This document shows, piece after piece, positions 11,816 through 22,545 of a stretch of DNA of 46,188 nucleotides; positions within the stretch are counted from its first letter, which is position 1; each line of letters opens with the position of its first letter. Below the pieces are notes generated by a model. That model saw only the letters and a program-made list of their open reading frames with translations. It made no database searches and had not been told where the DNA came from. The position numbers and the translations under genes are program-made. Origin of the DNA: Welwitschia mirabilis (taxonomy: Eukaryota; Gnetophyta; Gnetopsida; Welwitschiales); NCBI GenBank assembly GCA_051453625.1, contig JBOZIK010000001.1, forward strand, positions 116,077,715 to 116,123,902, given 5' to 3'.

Positions 11816-11827
11816 TAGTATTAGAGT
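11816..11827 (+). promoter_or_regulatory. Primer-binding site, tRNA-Met type, decayed
   Basis: TAGTATTAGAGT sits two bases after the LTR end. The common copia PBS is TGGTATCAGAGC. The three differences are all G-to-A or C-to-T. This site primes minus-strand DNA synthesis. Confidence 0.75.
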
Positions 11828-11865
11828 AGGTACTTATAAAAAGGAATAACTCCTTTGAGTAAAAA

Positions 11866-13140
11866 ATGGAAGAGGTGTCATCCTTTATATATTAGCTCTT
11901 TGATGGAATAAATTATACTTGTTTGAAGATGAGGATGTGGGTGTACTTATAATTCTTTGAGTTTTAGGTATGGCAAAGCATAGAAGAAGGATATCTAGAT
12001 CCTATGAAAACCATAATAGATGCTACAAGAAACATCATTACTTTGATTAACTGAAGAAAATAATAGGAAGATAAAGAGAAAGGTGCTTTCACATATAATT
12101 CCAAACTCAATAATGCATTATATTCCAAAATAATAGTAATAAAATATTTCAATAGGATAGTAGATTGAAAAACTACACAAGAGGTTTAGAATGTTCTTAT
12201 TAAAACATATAAAGGTACTTATATCATTAAATAATCAAAGCTTCTCATATGGACAAATCAACTCAAGAATCTTAAAATCAACCATGAAAAAAGAGCTCAT
12301 GAGTACTTCACAAGAGTCTCTAATGTTTTGAATGCAATATGAAACATTGGTAAAAGTATTATAAAGGCTAAGGTAATTAAAAAAGTTATTAGATCTCTAG
12401 CTCCTAAATAAACGTCTAAACTACAACCATAGAAGATTTAAGAGATTTTAATATCATGAAGATGCAAGAGCTACAAAGTCCTCTAATAGCATATAAAATG
12501 AATCTCATATAAGATGGAGTGTTAAAAGAAAAACCAATTACTCTTAAGACAAGTGAAAGCACAAAATAGAGTTCAAAATAAAAGACAAAGAAAGAATAGA
12601 AAGAAGATGATTCTAATGATGAAGTAGATGAGGAACTTGCTCTCATCATAAGAAAAGTAAAGAGACTTTTTGCACATAAGCACCAAAAAATGGATAACTT
12701 TAGAAAATCATCTAGTTTTTAAAACAAAGATAAGTTTAAAGGTAACACTTCTAGTAATACTTCTTTTTCTTCTAAATTTGATGTATCTAAAGTAGAACGT
12801 TTGGTATGTGAAGGATAAGGACATATTACCTTAAAATATTCTAATGCTAATAGAATGTAGGATAAGGATCAAAAGAAAGAGTCAAACAAGAAGAGATCTT
12901 TCTTTACAGGATGGAATAATAATAAAGAAGTAATGAAAGAAGAAACATTTAATGAGGAGAAATCTCATCCATCCTACATGGTTATTGCACATTTTCCAGA
13001 AAAAAATGATAAGTAGGAGGAAAAGTATGATTTAGAAAGTGAAAATGAAATAGATATAGGTGTTTAAAAAAGTATGATCTAATTTTTGAAGAGTTTGTTA
13101 AATTGCAAAAGGTATGTCTTAAAATGAAAAAATTACTCCA
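11866..13140 (+). pseudogene. Ty1/copia gag (DUF4219/UBN2-type with CCHC knuckle)
   Basis: From the ATG at 11866 the frame gives MEEVSSFIY, then LFDGINYTCLKMRMWVYL and VWQSIEEGYLDP, the hallmark start of plant copia gag ('P.L..G.NY..WK.RM...L...D...W..VE.GY..P'). The central part is shifted between frames and full of stops. Near 12806-12845 VCEG-stop-GHITLKY is a CCHC knuckle with its first Cys lost and a stop inside. After it come an acidic, Glu/Lys-rich stretch and a Lys/Leu-rich segment around 13080-13140, a layout seen in Sirevirus gag. The 77-codon minus-strand frame across 12416-12649 is an antisense shadow. Confidence 0.8.
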
Positions 13141-13379
13141 TACTCATGAATAAGGTTATGAATAATAAAAGAATATTTGCAACAAATTATCTTCTAAAAT
13201 CTTAGCTTTTAAAGTTGAGGTTAGTGGACTAACATATGATTTGGAGCATGTAAGATAGAAACTATTAAATTCAAAAAAAAAATCAATTAAAAATTTACCC
13301 AGATAAATGAGACATTAAATATCCTGCTTGGGTAATGTAGAACTTTAAATAATAGGAGTGAATTGGGACACAATGGAGC

Positions 13380-13870
13380 CTAAATGAGTACTTTAGCCTC
13401 TTGAATTAAGAAATGGAATTATAATCCACGGTATAAAAATTTAGCATTTACAAATAACATTACTTTTTATTATTATCATAATAAAGGTCATTATCAGTAT
13501 AAATGTCCAGTGAAATTTAAAAATAGATATTATGCTAACAATGCTAAGATGCATAGTAGAATGACACATGATTTCATGTAAGATAAACTAAAATACGTAT
13601 GGATACCAAAAGAAAAACTAGTACTTTTACTAGAAATTACATTTAGAAGAGTGAAGAAGCATGCTTTATATGTTAATAATGGATGTTCAAGGCACATGAT
13701 AGGAGAAAAATCTAATTCTACTACTTTAGTTAAACAAGACAAAGGAGTCATAATTTTGGAGATAAAACAAAAGAACCAATCAAAAGTAATGGTATCATTA
13801 GAGAAGTAAATCAACCATAGGTAAATAATGTATTATTTTTTAAAAGTTTTCAACATAATATTTTAAGTGC
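13380..13870 (+). pseudogene. copia second zinc knuckle and aspartic protease
   Basis: YYYHNKGHYQYKCP (about 13470-13511) is a CCHC knuckle in which the first two Cys have become Tyr (TGT to TAT). It is followed by KYVWIPKEKL and then by LYVNNGCSRHMIGEKSN (13663-13713). The last is the 'Y-x-D-S-G-C-S-R-H-M-T-G' protease/pre-integrase signature, with the catalytic Asp and following Ser both changed to Asn (GAT to AAT, AGT to AAT). The enzyme would therefore be inactive even without the stops that follow at about 13807. The antisense 94-codon frame over 13530-13814 is not a gene. Confidence 0.85.
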
Positions 13871-14219
13871 AAGTTAATTATGTAATTAAAAGTCTTTTTT
13901 TAACATTTTCAAAAGATGATTGTATTATTTAAAAACAAAATTTCTTCAAAGATTTATTTGCTAGCATAACAAAGTTAAATGTATATATCACTACCTTACA
14001 AGATATGTCTAATAATGAAAAAAAGTGATTATTAAGAAAAGAAATAAAAGTAATGAACTAACACAAAAATGAATAACATAAAAATAAGGATTTAATCAAA
14101 GGGAAAATGATAAAAAAACCTTGTAGGATAAAAGAAAATCAAATCTATAAAGAATATAAAAAGTGAAAAAGACAAAAAATATCTTATAAAGAAAAGGATT
14201 TACAAAAGTACAACAAAGG

Positions 14220-14345
14220 CATCATGATTCAATATTTTGATGATCTACTTGGCAATGTAATCACAAAATCTTGAGGCACTTAAAGATATGCAAGGCTATA
14301 CATAAACTTGGCTATTAGGATGGACTTAATTAAGTAAGGTAATAC
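14220..14345 (+). pseudogene. copia integrase core scrap
   Basis: DLLGNVITKS, a stop, GT, a stop, then RYARLYINLAIR matches the start of the copia integrase catalytic core ('D-L-x-G-P ... S-L-G-G-x-R-Y-x-x-x-x-x-D-D-Y-S-R'). The first catalytic Asp is in the D-L-L-G segment; the following D-D pair is lost. Nothing of the rest of the core was found downstream. Confidence 0.6.
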
Positions 14346-14479
14346 ATAATATCATTTTGTTTCTAAACTCCACATTATAATTATCTTATGAGTTAAAATT
14401 ATTATTAGATGTAGTAGTAAAAGTTAAATTATGTGCTTATTATTTTTACTTTTTCAAAGAGTGATCATTATAATTGTAT

Positions 14480-15000
14480 TAGTCATAGAATATTTCAACA
14501 TTTCTAGAACTTTTATTGCAGATGCATTTAGTTTTATAGACATCTATTAGGGATATTTCTTTAGAGTTGTAGACATCTTGGAAGTAAACATCTTAACTTT
14601 TATAGAAGCCTTCAAAGGTCAAATATGCTTATTTAATTTTTTGAATTAAATGTCTTAGATTTTATAGATGTCTTGATAGCAAGAAAATATATTATAAAAT
14701 TTTTTATTATAGACATCTTTAGATTTATAGATATCCATATTTTAGAGTTTTGATGCCTTTCAGTAGGTACACATCTTGACTATACTATTACAAAAATTAA
14801 AATGTATAAAAAATCTAGGGACTTAACCCATTTTAGTTAGATAAAGGACTATAAAATCTTATTTTCAAGTGTTCACTCAATAAATGTTGGTCTCAAAATA
14901 TATATTAGGCTTGATTTTCTTAGATTTCATTACCAAAATGTCTTAGATTTGTAAGACATTTTCATAGTAAGAAAGAATAGGGTTTTCTTTATACAAGTGC
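14480..15000. repeat. LTR-like fragment with repeated AGACATCT/AGATGTCT motifs
   Basis: This stretch carries at least four AGACATCT or AGATGTCT copies (near 14550, 14575, 14664 and 14709). The same octamer and its complement recur in the LTRs of the surrounding element. It lies where integrase and RT should be, so it could be a fragment of a related LTR inserted or recombined there. It does not align end to end with the flanking LTRs. Confidence 0.4.
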
Positions 15001-15478
15001 ATATTCTTGCTATTTATTATTATTTTAATTAATTTTTTATTTATATTCTTCATATTTCTTGCAAAATTATTGGAATAAAATAAACTAGAACTTTAAGAGT
15101 TAAATAATAAGATTCAAAGCCTTAAAGATTATAGTATAAGCTTTAATTCTATTATAAGGCAGTTGCTAGAAGATATAGAATGTGGACAAAAAATTTTGTC
15201 ATTACAGTAAAAGCCCTTGGATTTTAGAGGAAAGATAAGCTTATGGATTATTTTCCTTGACCTATTTATAGGATGATCATTCAGTTATAACGGAGTATCC
15301 AAGATCCCATGATAAGGGAGTTCTATGTAAATATTCACAAAATTAATGATAGCATGGATGCTTTTCAAACTTGGGTTAGAGATGCTTCATTGCATATTTT
15401 TCTAATTTTGTAAATTCTTTGCTTGATATATATGAATCTAATCTTCCTTAGTTATATATGCACTTGTTAAAAGAAAGT

Positions 15479-15622
15479 TTTGCTTTTGGAGTTATCAGTG
15501 TATCATGATAAGATATGAGCAATGTCTTACTTGAGCATACTAAAATGAATTTTGCTTCTAGAGTTATCAGTGTATCATGATAAGATATGAGTAATGTCTT
15601 ATTTGAGCATACTAAAATGAAT
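15479..15622 (+). repeat. 72-bp tandem duplication, two units
   Basis: Units 15479-15550 and 15551-15622 differ at only a few positions (for example CTTTTGGAG versus CTTCTAGAG). 72 bp equals 24 codons, so the duplication would have kept the frame. The low divergence compared with the rest of the element suggests it is younger. Confidence 0.9.
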
Positions 15623-15814
15623 TTTGTGAAAAATATATAGAGAAAAGATATGATTCTAAATGCTTCAATTCTAAGTTTTATTACATTTTATAATATTTTA
15701 ATCAAAGGAAAAAATTATAGTTATTTCAAACTAATGTAAATGTTTGTTGATTTCTAGTTACTTACTGGACTAAAGATAGATTTGGATTTTATATTATGCA
15801 TGGATATTATCTTC

Positions 15815-16472
15815 CTATTTTGTAAGGACTAGAACTTTGGTCATCCTTATCTTATCAGTTTAATCATTAGTAATGCAAGTATTTTAGGTTCTCAAGTTAA
15901 TCCCATTCACCAAAAAAAAAAAAAAACCCTTTAGCCAAATTTACTAAAAAACACAAAGCACCCATTCCACTACGTAAGGAAATAAGTAGGATATCTTCAC
16001 AGTTTTATGGATCTTATGCTATTCCTACTCATTTTTCTTCTTTAATAAAAGGGTCAAAGGCAATAGCTAAAATGATGGAAAAAATTAGCAGAATNNNNNN
16101 NNNNNNNNNNNNNNNNNNNNNNNNNNNNNNNNNNNNNNNNNNNNNNNNNNNNNNNNNNNNNNNNNNNNNNNNNNNNNNNNNNNNNNNNNNNNNNCTATTT
16201 TGTAAGGACTAGAACTTTGGTCATCCTTGTCTTATCAGTTTAATCATTAGTGATGCAAGTATTTTAGGTTCTCAAGTTAATGCCATTCACCAAAAAAAAA
16301 AAAACCCTTTAGCCAAATTTACTAAAAAACAAAAAGCACCCATTCCACTACGTAAGGAAATAAGCAGGATATCTTCACAGTTTTAGGGATCTTATGCTAT
16401 TCCTACTCATTGTTCTTCTTTAATAAAAGGGTCAAAGGCAATAGCTAAAATGATGGAAAAAATTAGCAGAAT
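15815..16472 (+). repeat. 280-bp direct repeat flanking a 100-N gap
   Basis: 15815-16094 and 16195-16472 are almost identical: a few substitutions and a shorter A run. They end and begin exactly at the gap. Probable unmerged overlap of two contigs, not a real duplication. Confidence 0.9.
16095..16194. other. Assembly gap, 100 N
   Basis: Fixed-size placeholder with the same 280 bp on both sides. Confidence 0.99.
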
Positions 16473-17340
16473 TTTAATAAGACTAAAGAAACATAGGTCT
16501 ACAGTTAATGAGAATGAGGCACTAGTAGAGAGTTGGAAATTCATGAGGGTTCCCTCATGGTTAGATTCAAAGGAAGAAATAAAAACAAGAGAAGCACCTA
16601 TAGCTTCACATGACATAGGTCATGACTTTAGTAGAATAGCTAATAGTGATTCTACAAAAGAGTCATCAAGAGATGAGGTACAGACTCAAAGGGAAGTACT
16701 AGATCCTATAGAGGCATAGGTATAGGAGGCACAATAAGCTTTAAAGCCATTATAAAAGAGGCAATGGTAGGAGATAAAGTCTGAGAGCTTAGATATATAG
16801 CCCTTTGTCTTCCATCATCCACATCACAAGATTCTAGTTTGTTGTCCTACCTAACCATCATAATCTTCTAGACCCTCTTCATCATCACACATATCCTCTC
16901 CATATCCATTATGTATATCATCATTACCATCATATCACATTGAGCCTATTCAAGTTCCACTGATTTCTACTATGAAATTACCATTATTCTTTATAGATAA
17001 AGACATAGCTAGTTTATTTGGAATGTTCTTCACTTCTTAAACATATGAATATATGAGGAGGTAGACCTATGAAGGCCCTGGTAAGACATCTTAATATCCT
17101 TCTAAGAAGCGCCATGCTCCATAACCTACATCATCCTCATCCTATACCCAATAAATGTCCATCACCCATGACAACAACAATGATAGTGACAAAGAAGGGT
17201 AAGGCATGCATTATGCAAGTGATTTTACTCTTAATGGTTAGATAATTTTCTTTACTTTCCAACAAGGAGGAGAAGCTTTTGCAGATCAGTGGTAAATTAG
17301 ATGAATTGAGTCAAAAACATTAGATTTTAGTTTAAGGACA

Positions 17341-17835
17341 TTCTGTTGGGCTCAAAGTACTTATTCTTGAGATGTTAAATTAGATACCTTAATCATATAA
17401 TTGTTAGCACACTATATATTGGGACACTTTCATGTTTTTAATATCATTTCTTATTGGCATATTTCTAAAATTTTAAGCACATTTTTTGATGATATTTATA
17501 TTATGTACTAATTGATAAAACTTTAATACTATGCTTTGATTTTATTAAAGGCATGTTACTATTAGCTTATCTTACATGATCAATTATTAATGAATTTACT
17601 AAATATTTTTCATATCTTTCTTGCTTTATGTTCTATATGCTTATTCAAATATCTAATGTCATAATTTATCAAATGTCTATATGCCTTTATTTGTTATTTA
17701 ATTGATTAATATCATATTTCTTCAATATTATGGCAAAAATTGATTATGTACACTTCTCTAGAATATGAGTATCTAATTTTAGTTAATTAAATAATATTGT
17801 ACTAATGAGATTTACCAAGTTTTGGACATCATCCT
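17341..17835. other. Sirevirus 3' untranslated spacer
   Basis: AT-rich stretch between the end of the env-like region and the polypurine tract. No coding similarity was seen. Confidence 0.5.
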
Positions 17836-17847
17836 AAAGGGGAATAT
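17836..17847 (+). promoter_or_regulatory. Polypurine tract of the Sirevirus-type element
   Basis: AAAGGGGAATAT lies directly before TGTTGATAAAT, the 3' LTR start, and is preceded by TTTTGGACATCATCC. Sireviruses have a conserved 'TTTTGTCATCATCAAAAAGGGGGAGATTGTT'-like junction, of which this is a decayed version. Confidence 0.75.
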
Positions 17848-19353
17848 TGTTGATAAATATAGTATTGATAGTTCTACTTACTAAATATTTTATATCATTT
17901 TGTAGATAGGTCATTACAAAGAAAATTAGATCATAATAAGTACAAGTCAACATTGAATCTTTAAAGATGATATCTCATGAAAAGCTTACAATTAAAATTT
18001 CAAGGTCTATTATTTAAAGACACCTACAAAATGGAGAACGTCTATGGTAAAGATATCTAGATACTTGAAGACATCTATGATGAAGATGTCTACATATTAA
18101 AGATGTCTTTAATGTGCCAACTTTCTAGTCACAAGTTAAAGACAACTATCTTATTAAAGATGATTATGCTAAAAGTTGGACTAGATATAGATGAAGACCT
18201 CTACATGTTTGAAAACATCTATACTGAACTAAAAAAATTTAATTAAGTTATTTTGTATTTAAATAATATTTTATGTTTTAGATGAGCTATCAAATTTTAC
18301 ATCATAAATTCATAATCTCAAAGTAAAAAAGATTATATAGACTAATTTTCACAAATTTCTATGGAAATTTATTAAAGACATTTATGAGGTAAAGATATCT
18401 AATTGTTAACATACATTTATAAATTTGAAGACATATTAGTTCAAAGTTCACATTGATTAAAAATAAAGATGCATGCATGATGTCTAGACATTTTCTTTCT
18501 ATTACCTGATGATTACAAAGTTTAAATAGCTACTATTCTAGGTTAAATAGCTAGTTTTTCTTTAACAGTATAAAGAACTGATGTCATGGAATAGTTCATA
18601 ACTTTTAACACTTTAAGAAAACTTAAAAAATGAATCTAGCATAAATCATAAATGCATAAGTAATTGGAACTTCTCATAAAAGATGAAAGATATTATTTGT
18701 AAAGTATCTTATAGTACTTTCATCTTGTATCCTTAGATTCCTCATTGTTGCATCATTTGTTTTAACCTTATGATGAAGATAATAATAACGAACTCAAGTC
18801 TTCTTCAAAGCTACATCTTGAATACTTGTTGAATTGTTTTTGTGGATCTTACATTATTGGACTATCTTATTTTTAAATATTGTTATAAGTCCATTCTTGT
18901 ATTATAAAACTCATTGTACAACAATCTTTATATGGGTATGCATTGAGATTATGCCTGTGAGTACTTATATTATTATAATATTAGTGATGAGTCAAAAAAA
19001 CATTGTTTCTCTATGAGGAAGAGATTATTTACTTGTGAGGAGACTCTCATTATTGTAAGATCTATGATGTACTAGAAAATAACTATTTGCCTAAGGGGAA
19101 GAGAATATTACCTTACAAGGGGACTCTTATTATGGTAAAGTTGATGGTGCACTAGAGAACCACTATTTTCTTATAGGTTGAGAATATCCAAAGGTTTGAA
19201 AGGATGCTACCCTCTGTGTGTGGACATACCTAGGTTGGGAAACCATATTATTTTGACAAGGTGTTTATTATTATTCTTTTTCATTTTATTAGTGATTAAA
19301 ACTTTTATTTGGTAGAACTTATTCATCCCTTCCTCTAAGACTAACAATCCTCA
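17848..19353 (+). repeat. 3' LTR of the Sirevirus-type element
   Basis: Matches 10302-11813 from TG to CA with about three-quarters identity by eye, implying an old insertion. It contains the stem AGACATCT...AGATGTCT around 18076-18095 and a second AGATGTCT at about 18102. Tandem units of about 80 bp lie at 19023-19200. A 60-codon frame at 18834-19016 is not conserved in the 5' LTR and is not called. Confidence 0.82.
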
Positions 19354-20380
19354 AACCATGAAATGAAAATTATTAAAAATGCTAAGGAATAAAAAAATGT
19401 AAGTCATTAATTAGAGGATTTTGAAAGGTAGATTACTTATATTTATTAATCTATTATTCTCTTTAATATCCTTCTAGTGAATGATTCATAGATTAAAGTA
19501 TCTCTTTATTATTGTTAATAGAATCCATTTTTTTTCTAAATAGTATTCTAATAAATCTATCATTCATGTCATGCTTCCAATGCATGAAAAATTAAGAGGT
19601 TTCAAAATAGACTTGAGATGAAAAATGTTTTAAATGATTTAGCAAAGTATTCAAGTGATGTTTTAAAGAAAGACTCATAGGAGAGATAGTGGTATCTATT
19701 ATCTCAAGTGGTGGTGCCAAGTATTTTAAGATGAAAGGTGCAAGAAATAAGATTTAATACTTTTTCATTGTGCAATTCAATTTAGATAGTAGAAAATAGA
19801 GAATAACTTATAGAAAATAAAATAAGAGAAATAACATGAAACTAAAGCTATGAAAAAAAGAATTAGATAATGTTTTTTCTTTTTATAATAATTTAAAATA
19901 GAAGCTAAAATCTGATCTAGTGCATACAAAACCAAAATTAAAATCTATTATATTAAAATTTCAAAAGAAAAGGAACAAAGATGTTATCTATTTTTAGTAT
20001 TTATTAATTTTCACAATTATCTTTAATTTAAATTGCTTTGTTCTTTATCTAAGAGAAACTAGGTAGAAAATACTATAAAATCTAGTTAACCCCACACAAA
20101 AAAAATTAATATAACATTGATATTCTAGTTAGAACTAAATAGTTTATAAAACCTTGAAATAAATACATCAGTTTAGGTATCATTGGAAATGATTAGTACC
20201 AACCGTTGAAGAGTATAAAAAGTAAAGAGATGTAAAAGTATAAAGAAAAAAAAGTAGGACTAGTTTACATAGAACTAAAATGAATTAGTATCAACCATTA
20301 GAAAATATGAAAACTCTACACTTTAAAATGTAAAGGAAAAACAATTTATGCATTTTCATTATAAAGCTATCATATCATTA
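19354..20380 (-). other. Gypsy 5' leader / gag N-terminal side, unrecognised
   Basis: By position, on the minus strand this should be the sequence between the PBS and the part of gag that reappears at 10301. Stops in all frames; no motif was recognised. Confidence 0.45.
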
Positions 20381-20398
20381 TCCCCAACAATGATATTA
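20381..20398 (-). promoter_or_regulatory. Primer-binding site of the gypsy element, transition-decayed
   Basis: The plus strand reads TCCCCAACAATGATATTA. The reverse complement of the PBS-region motif common in Athila/Tat-type plant gypsy elements is TCCCCGGCAACGGCGCCA. Ten of 18 positions agree, and the other eight are all G-to-A or C-to-T. The location, just inside the right-hand LTR, is correct for a minus-strand element. Confidence 0.7.
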
Positions 20399-21809
20399 AA
20401 AAAATCTATCAATGGTGTAACTTAGTTATGCTTATTTCTTTTATTATGAAGAAATGAAGATAAGATTATCCTAGTAACATAATATTTTACATAGTCAAAT
20501 TAAACTTTTACTAATAATATCTAGAAGTTCCACTATAGAAAGTCTACCATAGTCATTCTTCCATGGGAATAATGCTAATATAAAAATAGTGAATTTAACA
20601 CAACAAAAAATTACAAATATACTTAAGTAATAAAGCAAATCTAAAAAGTGATTAAAGGAATTTTTATAGGTGAGAGTATGGAGATGGACTTAGCCCTTGA
20701 AGAACTAAATTGAATATTTAAATAAGTAAAAGATCTTTATATAAAAATACAATATAAATTTCTAGTATAAACATTAAAATTTTTAAGTTCATTCTGGATC
20801 AGATTATGGTGGCATAATTGCATTCACAACATGAGTAGTGATGAGATCCCTTTATTACTTTAATCCGTTATAACCTCATTATAAGCATAATTGGAAAACA
20901 AAATTCAAAAGCCATCAAGTGAATTAAAATAATGAAGTTAAAATATAAACAAGAAATACACACATAAGGATATAAGTAACTTAAAAATATTATAGCTTTA
21001 ATCAAGGATTAAAAGTATAAAATAACTTATAATCTAAAATTAAAAAAGAAATGCTATTATCATTTCTTATCAAAATAGAAATTATAGCACATTAATGAAA
21101 TAAATTAAAAGTTTAAGTATAGAAACATCAAGATAGCCTTAAGGTTAGCTCATTCATAAAGAATGAATTTAAAACAACATGGTAAAGACTATTTTACTTT
21201 TAAGGTTGAATGCTCTTAGCATGAAATAAATGTTACAAAGCGGGCTAGGATTAAGATGGTTAGGGTTACTTCTAGTAGTTGGTGCAGTGATTGAGATTTC
21301 ATCCTATAGCATAAGTATCTTTCAACTAAAATCTCTTTTTATGATGGATGTAACATATGTACTTTATAGCAAAACTCCCTTAACAACTAATACCACTGCC
21401 AAATGCTATCAATGTTGCTATTATTTTATGTAAGAATGGCTATTTTGAGACTAAAGATAATGGTTTATTTTGATACAATAACTAATTGGATCCATAACTA
21501 AGAGCTGATAGTTTCTTCATGTTAAAATTAGAATGTAAGTCTAGAAGTAATTCTCCTAAAAAGATCTATGTCATTGTATAGGTAATTAGTAGAACTGATG
21601 TATTTTATTAACTTAGATCTAGTTTGTAACATATGTTTAAGAGTATAATTAAATACCTAAAAACATCATGGCAAAATACATAGGTTTACACATGATATGA
21701 GAAAGGATAGAATATATATTTTTATGATAAAAGGATTAACTTAATATCTTCTCTTATGCTAAATTAGTTTGATATACTTGAGATACATGTTAATTTTTAC
21801 ATGTTATCA
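20399..21809 (-). repeat. 5' LTR of the minus-strand gypsy element
   Basis: Direct-repeat partner of 4797-6196. The left edge follows the PBS; the right edge ends ...GTTATCA. A 67-codon frame at 21230-21433 has no counterpart in the other LTR and is not called. Confidence 0.7.
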
Positions 21810-22484
21810 TCAAGCTAGATAGATCCTAATTATTCATGAGAATAAATAATCTCATAGCTAGAATTTCATCTTGTTTTCATATAAATTACACTTTATAGTC
21901 ATTAATGCACTTCACTAATAAAGTTTCTACCTAATTTATGATACACATTTTTCAATGATGTAAGTTTGAGTTTATTTGCCAAGATGCACCACTACTAATA
22001 TTTAATCTCATTAGCATCACTATCCCTCCTTATTTTTTTTTCCCTTTGCTTCTTCATACAACATCTACTTAACCTTCTCAGCTGTTTTAGATTATTAGTG
22101 AGTTGGTTTAAATTCTAGAAATTAACTATAACATAGATTCTCTTCATTTCCATTTTGAAACTAATCCTATATTGCTTATTCTTCTCCTTTCTTTTATAAT
22201 TCTTCATTTCTTCTCTTATTCATTCCTATCATTCATAGAAAACCATGAAAAAATGAGTCATTTCTCATAGAAAATCTATTAGTTAATACCTATTTCACAC
22301 CTATCTTTTTATAACTTTCTTTTGATGCATATTTAGTTGTATTTTTCATTATTTTCCATTTTTCATTTGTGTAAGATCCTTTCTAATATAATGATTTCCT
22401 AAAGGCAAGGAAATACTTTCCTTTTATTTTCATGCATCTTAAAATATTTTTTACAATTTTGTTCTCATATACATTTCAATTTTT
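21810..22484. other. Pyrimidine-rich unassigned stretch
   Basis: From about 22020 to 22420 the plus strand is rich in T and C (CTTC, TTCTTC words). No coding similarity was found. It may belong to a plus-strand gypsy element whose spacer motif follows. Confidence 0.4.
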
Positions 22485-22545
22485 ACTTCATTAAGGACAA
22501 ATTTAAATTTGGTTAGGGTAGTGGAAATTTGACTTAATATTTTAT
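22485..22545 (+). other. Possible gypsy post-pol motif
   Basis: TTAAGGACAAATTTAAATTTGG followed by TTAGGGTAGTGG (shown here in two parts) resembles the conserved 'GAGGACAATG...AAGTTTGGGGGTGG' text found after integrase in Athila-like elements. Taken with 1-960, which is also plus strand, a plus-strand gypsy copy split by the minus-strand element is conceivable but unproven. Confidence 0.3.

Larger units (their letters stand above)
15130..17340 (+). pseudogene. Env-like / putative plant transposon protein region, decayed
   Basis: IREFYVNIHKINDS followed by WVRDASL (15311-15390) matches the 'x-R-E-F-Y-x-N ... W-V-R-G' start of the plant transposon-protein/env-like domain found downstream of pol in Sireviruses and some gypsy elements. 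Further on come a 72-bp tandem duplication, a hydrophobic segment at about 15780-15900, a Lys/Glu-rich open stretch of 89 codons (16450-16719), a Pro/Ser/Thr-rich stretch at about 16820-16980, and a final KLDELSQK segment with possible coiled coil at about 17290-17320. Function is unproven for the family. The frame is broken by stops, and the sequence on both sides of the 100-N gap is duplicated. Confidence 0.6.
10302..19353 (+). mobile_element. Sirevirus-type Ty1/copia LTR retrotransposon, degraded, nested in gypsy gag
   Basis: LTRs of 1512 and 1506 bp start at TG (10302, 17848) and end at CA (11813, 19353). The 5' LTR is followed by a tRNA-Met-type PBS. The 3' LTR is preceded by AAAGGGGAATAT-TGTT, matching the Sirevirus PPT/LTR junction style. 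The internal region carries gag with zinc knuckles, protease, a piece of integrase and a downstream env-like region, in that order on the plus strand. Most of integrase and all of RT and RNase H are missing, and an LTR-like fragment occupies that place (14480-15000). No convincing 5-bp target duplication: TAAAA precedes and AACCA follows. Lineage assignment is inference from PPT context, LTR end and env-like ORF. Confidence 0.8.
4797..21809 (-). mobile_element. Athila/Tat-type Ty3/gypsy LTR retrotransposon, degraded, host to a nested Sirevirus
   Basis: Two direct repeats of about 1.4 kb (4797-6196 and 20399-21809) enclose minus-strand gag and protease remnants and a decayed primer-binding site adjacent to the right-hand copy. 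Read on the minus strand the order is 5' LTR, PBS, gag, protease, spacer, PPT-like tract, 3' LTR, which is the canonical gypsy layout. Subtracting the nested element at 10302-19353 leaves about 8 kb. RT, RNase H and integrase are not found between protease and 3' LTR (6197-7900), so the element is an internally deleted or non-autonomous copy. LTR edges were set by where similarity stops and are uncertain by tens of bases. Confidence 0.72.

Noticed and set aside
10297-19358. Target-site duplication of the Sirevirus element
   Set aside because: TAAAA and AACCA do not match; decay or a misplaced LTR edge prevents support.
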